From Inia geoffrensis (lineage: Eukaryota > Chordata > Mammalia > Artiodactyla > Iniidae): DNA of 64,000 nt. Positions 46,605 through 58,779 of the stretch are shown here, in pieces. The notes under the pieces were generated by a model. It worked only from the letters and a program-made list of their open reading frames with translations, made no database searches and was not told where the DNA came from. The number at the start of each line of letters is the position of its first letter. The first letter of the stretch is position 1. The stretch lies in NCBI GenBank assembly GCA_036417435.1, contig JAZAQT010000281.1, forward strand, positions 186,001 to 250,000. Direction: 5' to 3'. The position numbers and the translations under genes were made by a program.

Positions 46605-48341
46605 CTGCGTCGCATTCAAGTCCTCTTCACAGCCTTCCTTCAATAAATTTTTGGATAGGAGGGGTCATTTGGGACTCTACAGGATTTTGAGTTACAGTGC
46701 CAAAAATCTCCTTTTCTCAACTCGCTTTCTTGTGAGCTGGCCGCAAACACGAAGAATTGCTTCAGGCCCTAATCTCGTTCCGGCATGGCACGAGGAGCCT
46801 TTGGTGAATTCTTCTTCCTGTAGGGAAATCAGAGTTCAATGTGCCCGTCCAAACACATCGAGTTAGCCGCTCATTTGTTTTCCTTATTCCTGTTCATCTT
46901 CCACGGAAATTGCAAACTGTGCCAAACAAGATGTCAAAGGCACTGACTCTCCAAGTGGGGAGAATGTTAATATCGCATCTGGAAAGGCGAACTCGAGTAC
47001 CAGCGGGCGAAAATGGCGATGAGTTTTAGAAATTTTGCCTGATCACTTCGTGGACCATATTCTGGGTTTTCCATGCATATTTTAGCTGAAGGATAAATCC
47101 CTTAAACGTGGAGATTTGGGACCCGTGGAATGGGAACCATGCACCATTACCTCAAAGGGTCTGCATTCCCTCACCAATAGCATCAGCCCCAAGTGTGCAG
47201 CCTTATCTCTCCCCAGGCTGTGGATGTAGAGGTGGTAAATCCAAGATTCCTCACAAGCCCTGAAGGACTTATTTAAGAATTTGTCTCTATTTCACAGTCC
47301 TTGGGTATTCTTTTTCAAATTTATTTTTATAAGGGCATTTAGCTTATTTACACTGCTGTGTGTATGCTGCTGTACACAAATGATTTTCTTATGGAGACCT
47401 ATAAATGTATGGGTTTTAATTTTCTTCATAGTCACGTATATTCCTAGGTTTTGAATACGGTGTGTTGAGTCCATTTGGTTGAGCGAGGAGTAGGTCTTGT
47501 CTAATATATATTTGGCTTATGGAATGGTATCTGTCCTAATGTCAACCTCTGGTTTTATGCAGCCGCCCCACTCTCCTTTCCCCTTAAGCAAGCATAAGTT
47601 TCTTTTGTAAATGTGAGACTCTGTTGTGTTTTGTAATGCAGTTCACGTGTTGCTGTGTATACATTCCCGGTATTAGTGATATCTTATGATATTTCTTTTT
47701 CTGTGTGACTTATTTCACTTAGAATCATCGTAATTAAATCCACTCTTTATGCTGCTACTGGTCTGTTGCCATTGATTTCATTGTTGAGTGATATTCCATT
47801 GTAAGGATTTACCACAACTTCTATATCCATTTTTCTCTTTCTGGGATATTGAATTTGTACCATAGTCAAGGTTTCCGTACACAGAGCAGCCCCAAACTTT
47901 GGTGTTGCTGTGTCTTTGTCATTTAAATTTTCCGAATGTACAGCACTATAAGTGGAAGTGCCCTAGGCTCTCTAGCTTGTTTTTTTCTTTGTTCCAGGAA
48001 ACCTCATCCACTTCTTCAGAGTGGCTGTTGGCAATTTACATCCCGCCCATCAGCATAACAAGGCTGCCGGTACTCCATGGCCTGTTCTGCCTCTCTGGAT
48101 TTTACACTTCTTTCTGACGGCCCTTTTGATCAGTGGGAAGTGAGGCTTCATTGTAGTGCGGATTTCCATTGCAGGCTTGATGGGTTGGCCAAAAAGGGCG
48201 TATGCGTTTTTTCCTGAATATATTCAGGAAAAAAACGCATACACACTTTTTGGCCAAGTGCATCACTGTGGAACTGCTGCCTCTTTTCCTACGCTTTCAG
48301 AGCAATTCTTGTCTACCACCTGATATCTGTTTTCTGCAATT
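46605..48341 (+). repeat. Satellite unit 9
   Basis: 1737 bp. Introduces a second subfamily: CTCCCCAGGCTG, GTGGTAAATCC (one base longer than GTGGTAATCC in units 1-8), TTAAGAATTTG and GGAGACCTATAAATG. Shared with unit 11 at an offset of 3473 bp. L1-derived part about 47315-48184. Confidence 0.93.
48185..48257. mobile_element. Mariner-TIR-like palindrome, unit 9
   Basis: 73 bp. Intact left arm, ACACAC right arm. Confidence 0.75.
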
Positions 48342-50077
48342 CTGGGTCGCATTAAATTCCTCTTCACAGCCTTCCTTCAATAAATTTTTGGATAATAGGG
48401 GTCATTTGGAACTCTACAGGATTGTGAGTTACAGTGCCAAAAATCTCCTTTTCTCAACTCGCTTTCTTGTTAGCTGACCGCAAACCCGAAGAATTGCTTC
48501 AGGCCCTAATCTCGTTCTGGCATGGCACGAGGAGCCTTTGGTGAATTATTCTTCCTGTAGGGAAATCAGAATTCAATGTGCCCGTCCAAACACATCGAGT
48601 TAGCCGCTCATTCGTTCTCCTTATTCCTGTTCATCTTCCACAGAAATTGCAAACTGTGCCAAACAAGAGGTCAAAGACACTAACTCTCCAAGTGGCGAGA
48701 ATGTTAATATCGCATCTGGAACGGCGAACTCGAGTACCAGGAGGCCAAAATGGCGATAAGTTTTAGAAATTTTGCCTGATCACTTCGTGGACCATATTCT
48801 GGGTTTTCCATGCATATTTTAGCTAAAGGATAAATCCCTTAAACGTGGAGATTTGGGACCCGTGTAATGGGAACCATGCACCATTACCTCAAAGGGTCTG
48901 CATTCCCTCAACAATAGTATCAGCCCCAAGTGTCCAGCCTTATCTCTCCCACAGCTGTGGATGTAGAGGTGGTAATCCAAGATTCCTCACAAGCCCTCAA
49001 GGACTTATTTGAGAATTTGTCTCTATTTCACAGTCCTTGTGTTTTCTTTTTCAAATTTATTTTTATAAAGGGATTTAGCTTATTTACACTGCTGGGTGTA
49101 TGCTGCTGTACACAAAAGATTTTCTTATGGAAACCAATAAATGTATGGGTTTTAATTTTCTTCATAGTCAGGTATATTCCTAGGTTTTGAATACGGGGTG
49201 ATGAGTCCATTTGGTTGAGCAATGAGTAGGTCTTGTCTAATATATATTTGGCTTATGGAATGGTGTCTGTCCTAATGTCAACCTCTGGTTTTATGCAGCC
49301 ACCCCACTCTCCTTTCCCCTTAAGCAAGCCTAAGTTTCTTTTGTAAATGAGAGACTCTGTTGTGTTTTGAAATGCAGTTCACGCGTAGCCGTGTTTACAT
49401 TCCCTGTATTAGTGATATCTTATGATGTTTCTTTTTCTGTGTGACTTATTTCACTTAGAATCATCGTAACTAAATCCACTCATTATGCTGCTACTGGTCT
49501 GTTGCCATTGATTTCATTGTTGAGTGATATTCCATTGTAAGGATGTACCACAACTTCTATATCCATTTTTCGCTTTCTAGGATATTGAAGTTGTACCATA
49601 GTCAATGTTTCCGTACACAGAGCAGCCCCAAACTTTGGTGTTGCTGTGTCTTTGTCATTTAAATTTTCCGAATGTACAGCACTATAAGTGGAAGTGCCCT
49701 AGTCTCTCTAGCTTGTTTTTTTCTTTGTTCCAGGAAACACCATCCACTTCTCCAGAGTGGCTGTTGGCAATTTACATCCCGCCCATCAGCATAACAAGGC
49801 TGCCGGTACTCCATGGCCTGTTCTGCCTGTCTGGATTTTACACTTCTTTCTGTCGGCCCTTTTGATCAGTGGGAAGTGAGGCTTCATTGTAGTGCGGATT
49901 TCCATTGCAGGCTTGATGGGTTGGCCAAAAATGGCGTATGCGTTTTTTCCTGAATATATTCAGGAAAAAAACGCATACACACTATTTGGCCAAGTGCATC
50001 ACTGTGGAACTGCTGCCTCTTTTCCTACGCTTTCAGAGCAAATCTTGTCTACCACCTGATATCTGTTTTCTGCAATT
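48342..50077 (+). repeat. Satellite unit 10
   Basis: 1736 bp. Reverts to the GTGGTAATCC subfamily after unit 9, so the two subfamilies interdigitate here. Private change GGGGTGATGAGTCC at ~49195. L1-derived part about 49051-49920. Confidence 0.93.
49921..49993. mobile_element. Mariner-TIR-like palindrome, unit 10
   Basis: 73 bp. CCAAAAATGGCG left arm as in unit 8, plus ACTATTTGG for ACTTTTTGG on the right. Confidence 0.75.
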
Positions 50078-51822
50078 CTGCGTCACATTCAAGTCCTCTT
50101 CACAGCCTTCCTTCAATAAATTTTTGGATAGGAGGGGTCATTTGGAACTCTACAGGATTGTGAGTTACAGTGCCAAAAATCTCCTTTTCTCAACTCGCTT
50201 TCTTGTGAGCTGGCCGCAAACCCGAAGAATTGCTTCAGGCCCTAATCTCGTTCTGGCATGGCACGAGGAGCCTTTGGTGAATTCTTCTTCCTGTCGGGAA
50301 ATCAGAGTTCAATGTGCCCGTCCAAACACATCGAGTTAGCCGCTCATTGGTTCTCCTTATTCCTGTTCATCTTCCACGGAAATTGCAAACTGTGCCAAAC
50401 AAGATGTCAAAGGCACTGACTCTCCAAGTGGGGAGAATGTTAATATCGCATCTGGAAAGGCGAACTCGAGTACCAGGGGGCGAAAATGGCGATGAGTTTT
50501 AGAAATTTTGCCTGATCACTTTGTGGACCATATTCTGGGTTTTCCATGCATATTTTAGCTGAAGGATAAATACCTTGCACGTGGAGATTTGGGACCCGTG
50601 GAATGGGAACCATGCACCATTACCTCAAAGGGTCTGCATTCCCTCACCAATAGTATCAGCCCCAAGTGTGCAGCCTTATCTCTCCCCAGGCTGTGGATGT
50701 AGAGGTGGTAAATCCAAGATTCCTCACAAGCCCTGAAGGACTTATTTAAGAATTTGTCTCTATTTCACAGTCCTTGGGTATTCTTTTTCAAATTTATTTT
50801 TATAAGGGCATTTGTCTTATTTACACTGCTGTGTGTATGCTGCTGTACACAAATGATTTTCTTATGGAGACCTATAAATGTATGGGTTTTAATTTTCTTC
50901 ATAGTCACGTATATTCCTCGGTTTTGAATACGGTGTGTTGAGTCCATTTGGTTGAGCGAGGAGTAGGTCTTGTCTAATATATATTTGGCTTATGGAATGG
51001 TATCTGTCCTAATGTCAACCTCTGGTTTTATGCAGCCTCCCCACTCTCCTTTCCCCTTAAGCAAGCATAAGTTTCTTTTGTAAATGTGAGACTCTGTTGT
51101 GTTTTGTAATGCAGTTCACGTGTTGCTGTGTTTACATTCCCGGTATTAGTGATATCTTATGATGTTTCTTTTTCTGTGTGACTTATTTCACTTAGAATCA
51201 TCGTAACTATATCTACTCATTATGCTGCTAGTGGTCTGTTGCCATTGATTTCATTGTTGAGAGAGATTTAATTGTTGAGTGTTATTCCATTGTAGGGATG
51301 TACCACAACTTCTATATCCATTTTTCTTTTTCTGGGCTATGGAAGATGTACCATAGTCAAGGTTCCCGTACACAGAGCAGCCCCAAACTTTGGTGTGGCT
51401 GTGTCTTTGTCATTTAAATTTTCAGAATCTATAGCACCATAAGTGGAAGTGGCCTAGGCTCTCTAGCTTGGTTTTTTCTTTGTTCCAGGAAACACCATCC
51501 ACTTCTCCAGAGTGGCTGTTGGCAATTTACATCCCGCCCATCAGCATAACAAGGCTGCCTGTTCTCCGTGGCCTGTCCTGCCTCTCTGGATTTTACACAT
51601 TTGTCGGACGGCCCTTTTGATCAGTGGGAAGTGAGACTTCATTGTAGTGCGGATTTCCATTGCAGGCTTGCTTGGTTGTCCAAAAAGGGCGTATGCGTTT
51701 TTTCCTGAGGAAAAAACGTATACGCCCTTTTTGGCCAAGTGCATCACTGTCGAACTGCTGCCTCTTTTCCTTCGCTTTCAGAGCAATTCTTATCTACCAC
51801 CTGATATCTGTTTTCTGCAGTT
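50078..51822 (+). repeat. Satellite unit 11
   Basis: 1745 bp. The first part is close to unit 9. From ~51190 it becomes a different type: an 18-bp duplication (GAGAGAGATTTAATTG at ~51259) lengthens the L1 part, and the palindrome loop is shortened by about 9 bp. L1-derived part about 50788-51675. Confidence 0.93.
51676..51738. mobile_element. Mariner-TIR-like palindrome, unit 11 (short loop)
   Basis: 63 bp. The AT-rich centre is lost, leaving TTTTTTCCTGAGGAAAAAAC, so the arms meet almost without a loop. TTGTCC mismatch at the outer left end. The right arm has the self-complementary CGTATACGCCC. Confidence 0.8.
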
Positions 51823-53556
51823 CTGGTTGCATTCAAGTCCTCTTCACAGCCTTCCTTCCATAAATTTTTGGATGATAGGGGTCATTTGGAACTCTGCAGG
51901 ATTGTGAGTTACACTGCCAAAAAACTCCTTTTCTCAACTCGCTTTCTTGTAAGCTGACTGCAAACCCGAAGAATTGCTTCAGGCCCTAATCTCGTTCCGG
52001 CATGGCACGCTGGGCCTTTGGTGAATTCTTCTTCCTGTAGCGAAATCAGAGTTCAATGTGCCCGTCCAAACACATCGAGTTAGCCTCTCATTGGTTCTCC
52101 TTATTCCTGTTCATCTTCCACAGAAAATGCAAACTGTGCGAAACAAGAGGACAAAGGCACTGACTCTCAAAGTGGGGAGAATGTTAATATCGCATCTGGA
52201 ACGGCGAACTCGAGTACCAGGGGGAGAAAATGGCGATGAGTTTTAGAAATTTTGCCTGATCACTTCGTGGACCATATTCTGGGTTTTCCATGCATATTTT
52301 AGCTGAATGATAAATCCCTTAAACGTGGAGATTTGGAACCCATGGAATGGGAACCAAGCACCATTACCTCAAAGGGTCTGCATTCCCACACCAATAGTAT
52401 CAGCCCCAAGTGTCCAGCCTTATCTGTCCCCCAGCTGTTGATGTAGAGGTGGTAAATCCAAGATTCCTCACAAGCCCTCAAGGACTTATTTAAGAATTTC
52501 TCTCTATTTGACAGCCCTTGTGTTTTCTTTTTCAAATTTAATTTTATAAGGGGATTTAGCTTATTTACACTGCTGTGTGTATGCTGCTGTAAACAAATGA
52601 TTTTCTTATGGAGACCTATAAATGTATGGGTTTTAACTTTCTTCATACTCAGGTATATTCCTGGGTTTTGAATTTGGGGTGTAGAGTCCATTTGGTTGAG
52701 CAAGGAGTAGGTCTTGTCTAATATATATCTGCCTTATGAAATGGTATCTGTCCTAATGTCAACCTCTGGTTTTATGCAGCCTCCCCACTCTCCTTTCCCC
52801 TTAAGCAAGCATAAGTTTCTTTTGTAAATGTGAGACTCTGTTGTGTTTTGAAATGCAGTTCATGCGTAGTCGTGTTTACATTCCTGGTATTAGTGATATC
52901 TTATGATGTTTCTTTTTCTGTGTGACTTATTTCACTTAGAATCATCGTAACTATATCCATTCATTATGCTGCTACTGGTCTTTTGCCATTGATTTCATTG
53001 TTGAGTGATATTCCATTGTAGGGATGTACCACAACTTCTATATCCATTTTTCTCTTTCTGTGCTATTGAAGTTGTACCATAGTCCAGGTTCCCGTACACA
53101 GAGCAGCCCCAACCTTTGGTGTGGCTGTGTCTTTTTCATTTAAATTTTCCGAATCTATAGCACCATAAGTGGAAGTGCCTTAGGCTCTCTAGCTTGTTTT
53201 CTTCTTTGTTCCAGGAAACACCATCCACTTCTCCAGAGTGGCTGTTGGCAATTTACATTCCGCAAATGAGCATAACAAGGCTGCCGGTTCTCCATGGCCT
53301 GTCCTCCTCTCTGGATTTTACACTTTGTTTTTACGTCCCTTTTGATCGGTGGGAAGTTAGACTTCATTTTGGTGCGGATTTCCATTGCAGACTTGCTTGG
53401 TTGGCTAAAAAGGGCGTATGCGTTTTTTCTTGAATATATTCAGGAAAAAACGCATACGCCATTTTTGGCCAAGTGCATCACTGTCGAACTGCTGCCTCTT
53501 TTCCTACGCTTTCAGAGCAATTCTTATCTACCACCTGATATCTGTTTTCTGCCATT
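51823..53556 (+). repeat. Satellite unit 12
   Basis: 1734 bp. Among the more diverged units: CTGGTTGC at its start, CAAAGTGGGGAG, CCCCCAGCTGTTG, GAATTTGGGGTGTAG. L1-derived part about 52533-53400. Confidence 0.93.
53401..53472. mobile_element. Mariner-TIR-like palindrome, unit 12
   Basis: 72 bp. TTGGCTAAAAAGGG left arm (also in unit 17) and GCATACGCCATTTTTGG right arm. Confidence 0.75.
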
Positions 53557-55288
53557 CTGCGTCGCGTTAAAGTCCTCTTCACAGCCTTCAATAAATTTTT
53601 GGATCATAGGGGTCATTTGGAACTCTGCAGGATTGTGAGTTACAGTGCCAAAAATCTCCTTTTCACAACTCGCTTTGTTGTGAGCTGACCACAAACCCGA
53701 AGAATTGCTTCAGGCCTTAATCTCGTTCCCGCATGGCATGCTGAGCCTTTAGTGAATTCTTCTTCCTTTAGGGAAATCAGAGTTCAATGTGCCCGTCCAA
53801 ACATTTCGAGTTAGCCGCTCATTGGTTCTCCTTATTCCTGATCATCTTCTACAGAAACTGCAAACTGTGCGAAACAAGAGGTCAAAGGCACTGACTCTCC
53901 AAGTGTGGAGAATATTAATATTGCATGTGGAAAGGCGAACTCGAGTACCAGGGGGCGAAAAGGGCGATGAGTTTTAGAAATTTTGCCTGATCACTTCGTG
54001 GACCATATTCTGGGTTTTCCATGCATATTTTAGCTAAAGGATAAATCCCTTAAACTTGGAGATTTGGGATCCGTGGAATTGGAACCATGCACCATTACCT
54101 CAAAGGGTCTGCATTCCCTCACCAATAGTATCAGCCCCAAGTGTCCAGCCTTATCTCTCTCACAGCTGTGGATGTAGAGGTGGTAAATCCAAGATTCCTC
54201 ACAATCCCTGAAGGACTTATTTAAGAATTTCTCTCTATTTCACAGTCCTTGTGATTTCTTTTTCAAATTTATTTTTATAAGGGGATTTAGCTTATTTACA
54301 GTGCTGTGTGTATGCTGCTGTACACAAATGAGTTTCTTATGGAGACCTATAAATGTATGGGTTTTAATTTTCTTCATAGTCAGGTATATTCCTAGGTTTT
54401 GAATACAGGGTGTTAAGTCCATTTGGTAGAGCGAGGAGTAGGTCTTGTCTAATATATATTTGGCTTATGGAATGGTATCTGTCCTAATGTCAACCTCGGG
54501 TTTTATGCAGCCTCCCCACTCTCCTTTCCCCTTAAACAAGCTTACGTTCCTTTTGTAAATGTGAGACTCTGTTGTGTTTTGTAATGCAGTTCACCCGTAG
54601 CCGTGTTTACATTCCCAGTATTAGTGATATTTTATGATGTTTCTTTTTCTGTGTGACTTATTTCACTTACAATCATCATAACTAAATACTCTCATTATGC
54701 TGCTACTGGTCTGTTGCTATTGATTTCATTGTTGAGTGATATTCCATTGTAGGGATGTACCACAACTTCTATATCCATTTTTCTCTTTCTGGGATATTGA
54801 AGTTGTACCATAGTCAAGGTTCCCGTACACAGAGCAGCCCCAAACATTGGTGTTGCTGTGTCTTTGTCATTTAAATTTTCCGAATCTATAGCACTATAAG
54901 TGGAAGTGCCCTAGGCTCTCTAGCTTGTTTTTTCTTTGTTCCAGGAAACACCATCCACTTCTCCAGAGTGGCTGTTGGCAATTTACATCCCGCCCATCAG
55001 CATAACAAGGCTGCCGGTTCTCCATGGCCTGTTCTGCCTCTCTGGATTTTACACTTTGTTCTGAAGGCCCTTTTGATCAGTGGGAAGTGAGACTTCATTG
55101 TAGTGCGGATTTCCATTGCAGGCTTGATGGGTTGGCCAAAAAGGGCGTATGCGTTTTTTCCTGAAAATATTCAGGAAAAAAACGCATATGCCCTTTTTGG
55201 CCAAGTGCATCACTGTGGAACTGCTGCCTCTTTTCCTACGCTTTCAGAGCAATTCTTGTCTACCACCTGATATCTGTTTTCTGCAATT
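53557..55288 (+). repeat. Satellite unit 13
   Basis: 1732 bp, the shortest unit. It lacks four bases of the CCTTCCTTCAATAAA word (CCTTCAATAAA at ~53586). It carries CATTTCGAGTTAGCCGC, a unit-2-like variant. L1-derived part about 54265-55131. Confidence 0.93.
55132..55204. mobile_element. Mariner-TIR-like palindrome, unit 13
   Basis: 73 bp, near-perfect arms with ATATGCCC on the right and a GAAAATATTC centre. Confidence 0.75.
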
Positions 55289-57042
55289 CTGCGTCACATT
55301 CAAGTCCTCTTCACAGCCTTCCTTCAATAAATTTTTGGATGATAGATGTCATTTGGAACTCTACAGGATTGTGAGTTACAGTGCCAAAAATCTCCTTTTC
55401 TCAACTAGCTTTCTTGTTAGCTGACCGCAAACCCGAAGAATTGCTTCAGGCCCTAATCTCATTCCGTCATGGCACGAGGAGCCTTTGGTGAATTCTTCTT
55501 CCTGTAGGGAAATCAGAGTTCAATTTGCCCGTCCAAACACATTGAGTTAGCCTCTCATTCGTTCTCCTTATTCCTGTTCATCTTCCACAGAAATTGCAAA
55601 CTGTGCCAAACAAGATGTCAAAGGCACTGACTCTCCAAGTGGGGAGAATGTTAATATCGCATCTGGAAAGGTGAACTCGGGAACCAGGGGGCGAAAATGG
55701 CGATGAGCTTTAGAAATTTTGCGTGATCACTTCGTGGACCATATTCTGGGTTTTCCATGCATATTTTAGCTGAAGGATAAATCCCTTAAACGTGGAGATT
55801 TGGGACCCGTGGAATGGGAACCATGCACCATTGTCTCAAAGGGTCTGCATTCCCTCACCATTCGTATCAGCCCCATGTGTCCAGCCTTATCTCTCCCAGA
55901 GCTGTGGATGTAGAGGTGGTAAATCCAAGATTCCTCACATGCCCTCAAGGACTTATTTGAGAATTTCTCTCTATTTCACAGTCCTTGTGCTTTCTTTTTC
56001 AAATTTATTTTTATAAGGGGATTTAGCTTATTTACACTGCTGTGTGTATGCTGCTGTACACAAATGATTTTCTTCTGGAGACATATAAATGTATGGGTTT
56101 TAATTTTCTTCATAGTCAGGTATATTCCTAGGTTTTGAATACGGTGTGTTGAGTCCATTTGGTTGAGCGAGGAGTAGGTGTTGTCTAATATATATTTGGC
56201 TTATGGAATGGTATCTGTCCTAATGTAAACCACTGGTTTTATACAGCCTCCCCACTCTCCTTTGCCCTTAAGCAAGCATAAGTTTCTTTTGTAAATGTGA
56301 GACTCTTTTGTGTTTTGAAATGCAGTTCATGCGTAGTCGTGTTTACATTCCCGGTATTAATGATATCTTATGATGTTTCTTTTTCTGTGTGACTATTTCA
56401 CTTAGAATCATCGTAACTATATCCACTAATTATGCTGCTACTGGTCTGTTGCCATTGATTTCATTGTTGAGTGAGATTTCATTGTTGAGTGATATTCCAT
56501 TGTAGGGATGTACCACAACTTCTATATCCATTTTTCTCTTTCTGGGCTATTGAAGTTGTACCATAGTCAAGGTTCCCGTATACAGAGCAGCTCCAAACTT
56601 TGGTGTGGCTGTGACTTTTTCATTTAAATTTTCCGAATCTATAGCACTATAAGTGGAAGTGCCCTAGGCTCTCTAGCTTGGATTTTTTCTTTGTTCCAGG
56701 AAACACCATCCACTTCTCTAGAGTGGCTGTTGACAATTTACATCCCGCCCATCAGCATAACAAGGCTGCCAGTTCTCTGTGGCCTGTCCTGCCTCTCTGG
56801 ATTTTACACATTTGTCGGACGGCCCTTTTGATCGGTGGGAAGTGAGACTTCCTTGTAGTGCGCATTTCCATTGCAGGCTTGCTTGGTTGGCCAAAAAGGG
56901 CGTATGCGTTTTTTCCTGAATATATTCAGGAAAAAACGCATACGCCCTTTTTGGCCAAGTGCATCACTTTCGAACTGCTGCCTCTTTTCCTACGCTTTCA
57001 GAGCAATTCTTATCTACCCCCTGATATCTGTTTTCTGCTATT
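55289..57042 (+). repeat. Satellite unit 14
   Basis: 1754 bp, the longest complete unit. The extra length is an 18-bp tandem duplication of TTTCATTGTTGAGTGA at ~56458. Its 55.5-56.0 kb part matches units 17 and 18, and its later part matches unit 18 at an offset of 6963 bp. L1-derived part about 56000-56886. Confidence 0.93.
56887..56958. mobile_element. Mariner-TIR-like palindrome, unit 14
   Basis: 72 bp. The arms are perfectly complementary across the whole element and the centre GAATATATTC is self-complementary, making it the best-preserved copy. Confidence 0.8.
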
Positions 57043-58779
57043 CTGGGTCGTATTCAAGTCCTCTTCACAGCCTTCCTTCAATAAATTTTTGGATGATAGA
57101 TGTCATTTGGAACTCTACAGGATTGTGAGTTACAGTGCCAAAAATCTCCTTTTCTCAACTAGCTTTCTTGTTAGCTGACGGCACACCCGAAGAATTGCTT
57201 CAGGCCCTAATCTCATTCCGTCACGGCACGAGGAGCCTTTGGTGAATTCTTCTTCCTGTAGGGAAATCAGAGTTCAATTTGCCCGTCCAAACACATTGAG
57301 TTAGCCTCTCATTCGTTCTCCTTATTCCTTTTCATCTTCCACAGAAATTGCAAACTGTGCCAAACAAGATGTCAAAGGCACTGACTCTCCAAGTGGGGAG
57401 AATGTTAATATCGCATCTGGAAAGGCGAACTCGAGTACCAGGGGGCGAAAATGGCGATGAGTTTTAGAAATTTTGTCTGATCACTTCGTGGACCATATTC
57501 TGGGTTTTCCATGCATATTTTAGCTGAAGGATAAATCCCTTAAACGTGGAGATTTGGGACCCGTGCAATAGGAACCATGCACATTTACCTCAAAGGGTCT
57601 GCATTCCCTCACCAATAGTATCAACCCCAAGTATCCAGCCTTACCTCTCCCACAGCTGTGGATGTAGAGGTGGTAAATCCAGGATTCCTCACGATCCCTG
57701 AAGGACTTATTTAAGAATTTCTCTCTAATTCACAGTCCTTGTGATTTCTTTATCACATTTATTTTTATAAGGGGATTTAGCTTATTTACAGTGCCGTGTG
57801 TATGCTGCTGTACACAAATGATTTTCTTATGGAGACCTTTAAATGTACAGGTTTTAATTTTCTTCATAGTCAGGTATATTCCTAGGTTTTGAATACGGGG
57901 TGTTGACTCCATTTGGTAGAGCGAGGAGTAGGTCTTGTCTAATATATATTTGGCTTATGGAATGGTATCTGTCCTAATGTCAACCTCTGGTTTTATGCAG
58001 CTTCCCCACTCTCCTTTCCCCTTAAGCAAGACTAAGTTTCTTTTGTAAATGTGAGACTCTGTTGTGTTTTGAAATGCAGTTCACGCGTAGCCGTGTTTAC
58101 ATTCCCTGTATTAGTGATATCTTATGATGTTTCTTTTTCTGTGTGACTTATTTCACTTAGAATCATCGTAACTAAATCCACTCATTATGCTGCTACTGGT
58201 CTGTTGCCATTGATTTCATTGTTGAGTGATATTCCATTGTAGGGATGTACGACAGCTTCTATATCCATTTTTCTCTTTCTGGGCTATTGAAGTTGTACCA
58301 TAGTCAAGGTTCCCGTACACAGAGCAGCCCCAAACTTTGGTGTTGCTGTGTCTTTGTCATTTAAATTTTCCGAATCTACAGCACTATAAGTGGAAGTGCC
58401 CTAGGCTCTCTAGCTTGTTTTTTTCCTTGTTCCAGGAAACACCATCCACTTCTCCAGAGTGGCTGTTGGCAATTTACATCCCGCCCATCAGCATAACAAG
58501 GCTGCCGGTTCTCCATGGCCTGTTCTGCCTCAATGGATTTTACACATTTTTCTGACAGCCCTTTTGATCAGTGGGAAGTGAGACTTCATTGTAGTGCGGA
58601 TTTCCATTGCAGGCTTGATGGGTTGGCCAAAAAGGGCGTATGCGTTTTTTCCTGAATATATTCAGGAAAAAAACGCATACGCCCTTTTTGGTCAAGTGCA
58701 TCACTGTGGAACTGCTGCCTCTTTTCCTACGCTTTCAGAGCAATTCTTTTCTACCACCTGATATCTGTTTTCTGCAATT
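57043..58779 (+). repeat. Satellite unit 15
   Basis: 1737 bp, nearly identical to unit 16. Shared private words: CGTGCAATAGG, TCAACCCCAAG, TTTACAGTGCCGTG, GTACAGGTTTTAATT. L1-derived part about 57755-58622. Confidence 0.93.
58623..58695. mobile_element. Mariner-TIR-like palindrome, unit 15
   Basis: 73 bp. Complementary except GGTCAA for GGCCAA at the right end and one extra A in the right arm. Confidence 0.75.

Noticed and set aside
33308..49190. Recurrent 86-codon frame (for example 33308-33568) with a hydrophobic C-terminus
   Set aside because: It starts at GTG and is open only in units with GTGGTAATCC. Units with one more base (GTGGTAAATCC) break it, and its second half is antisense L1 3' UTR.
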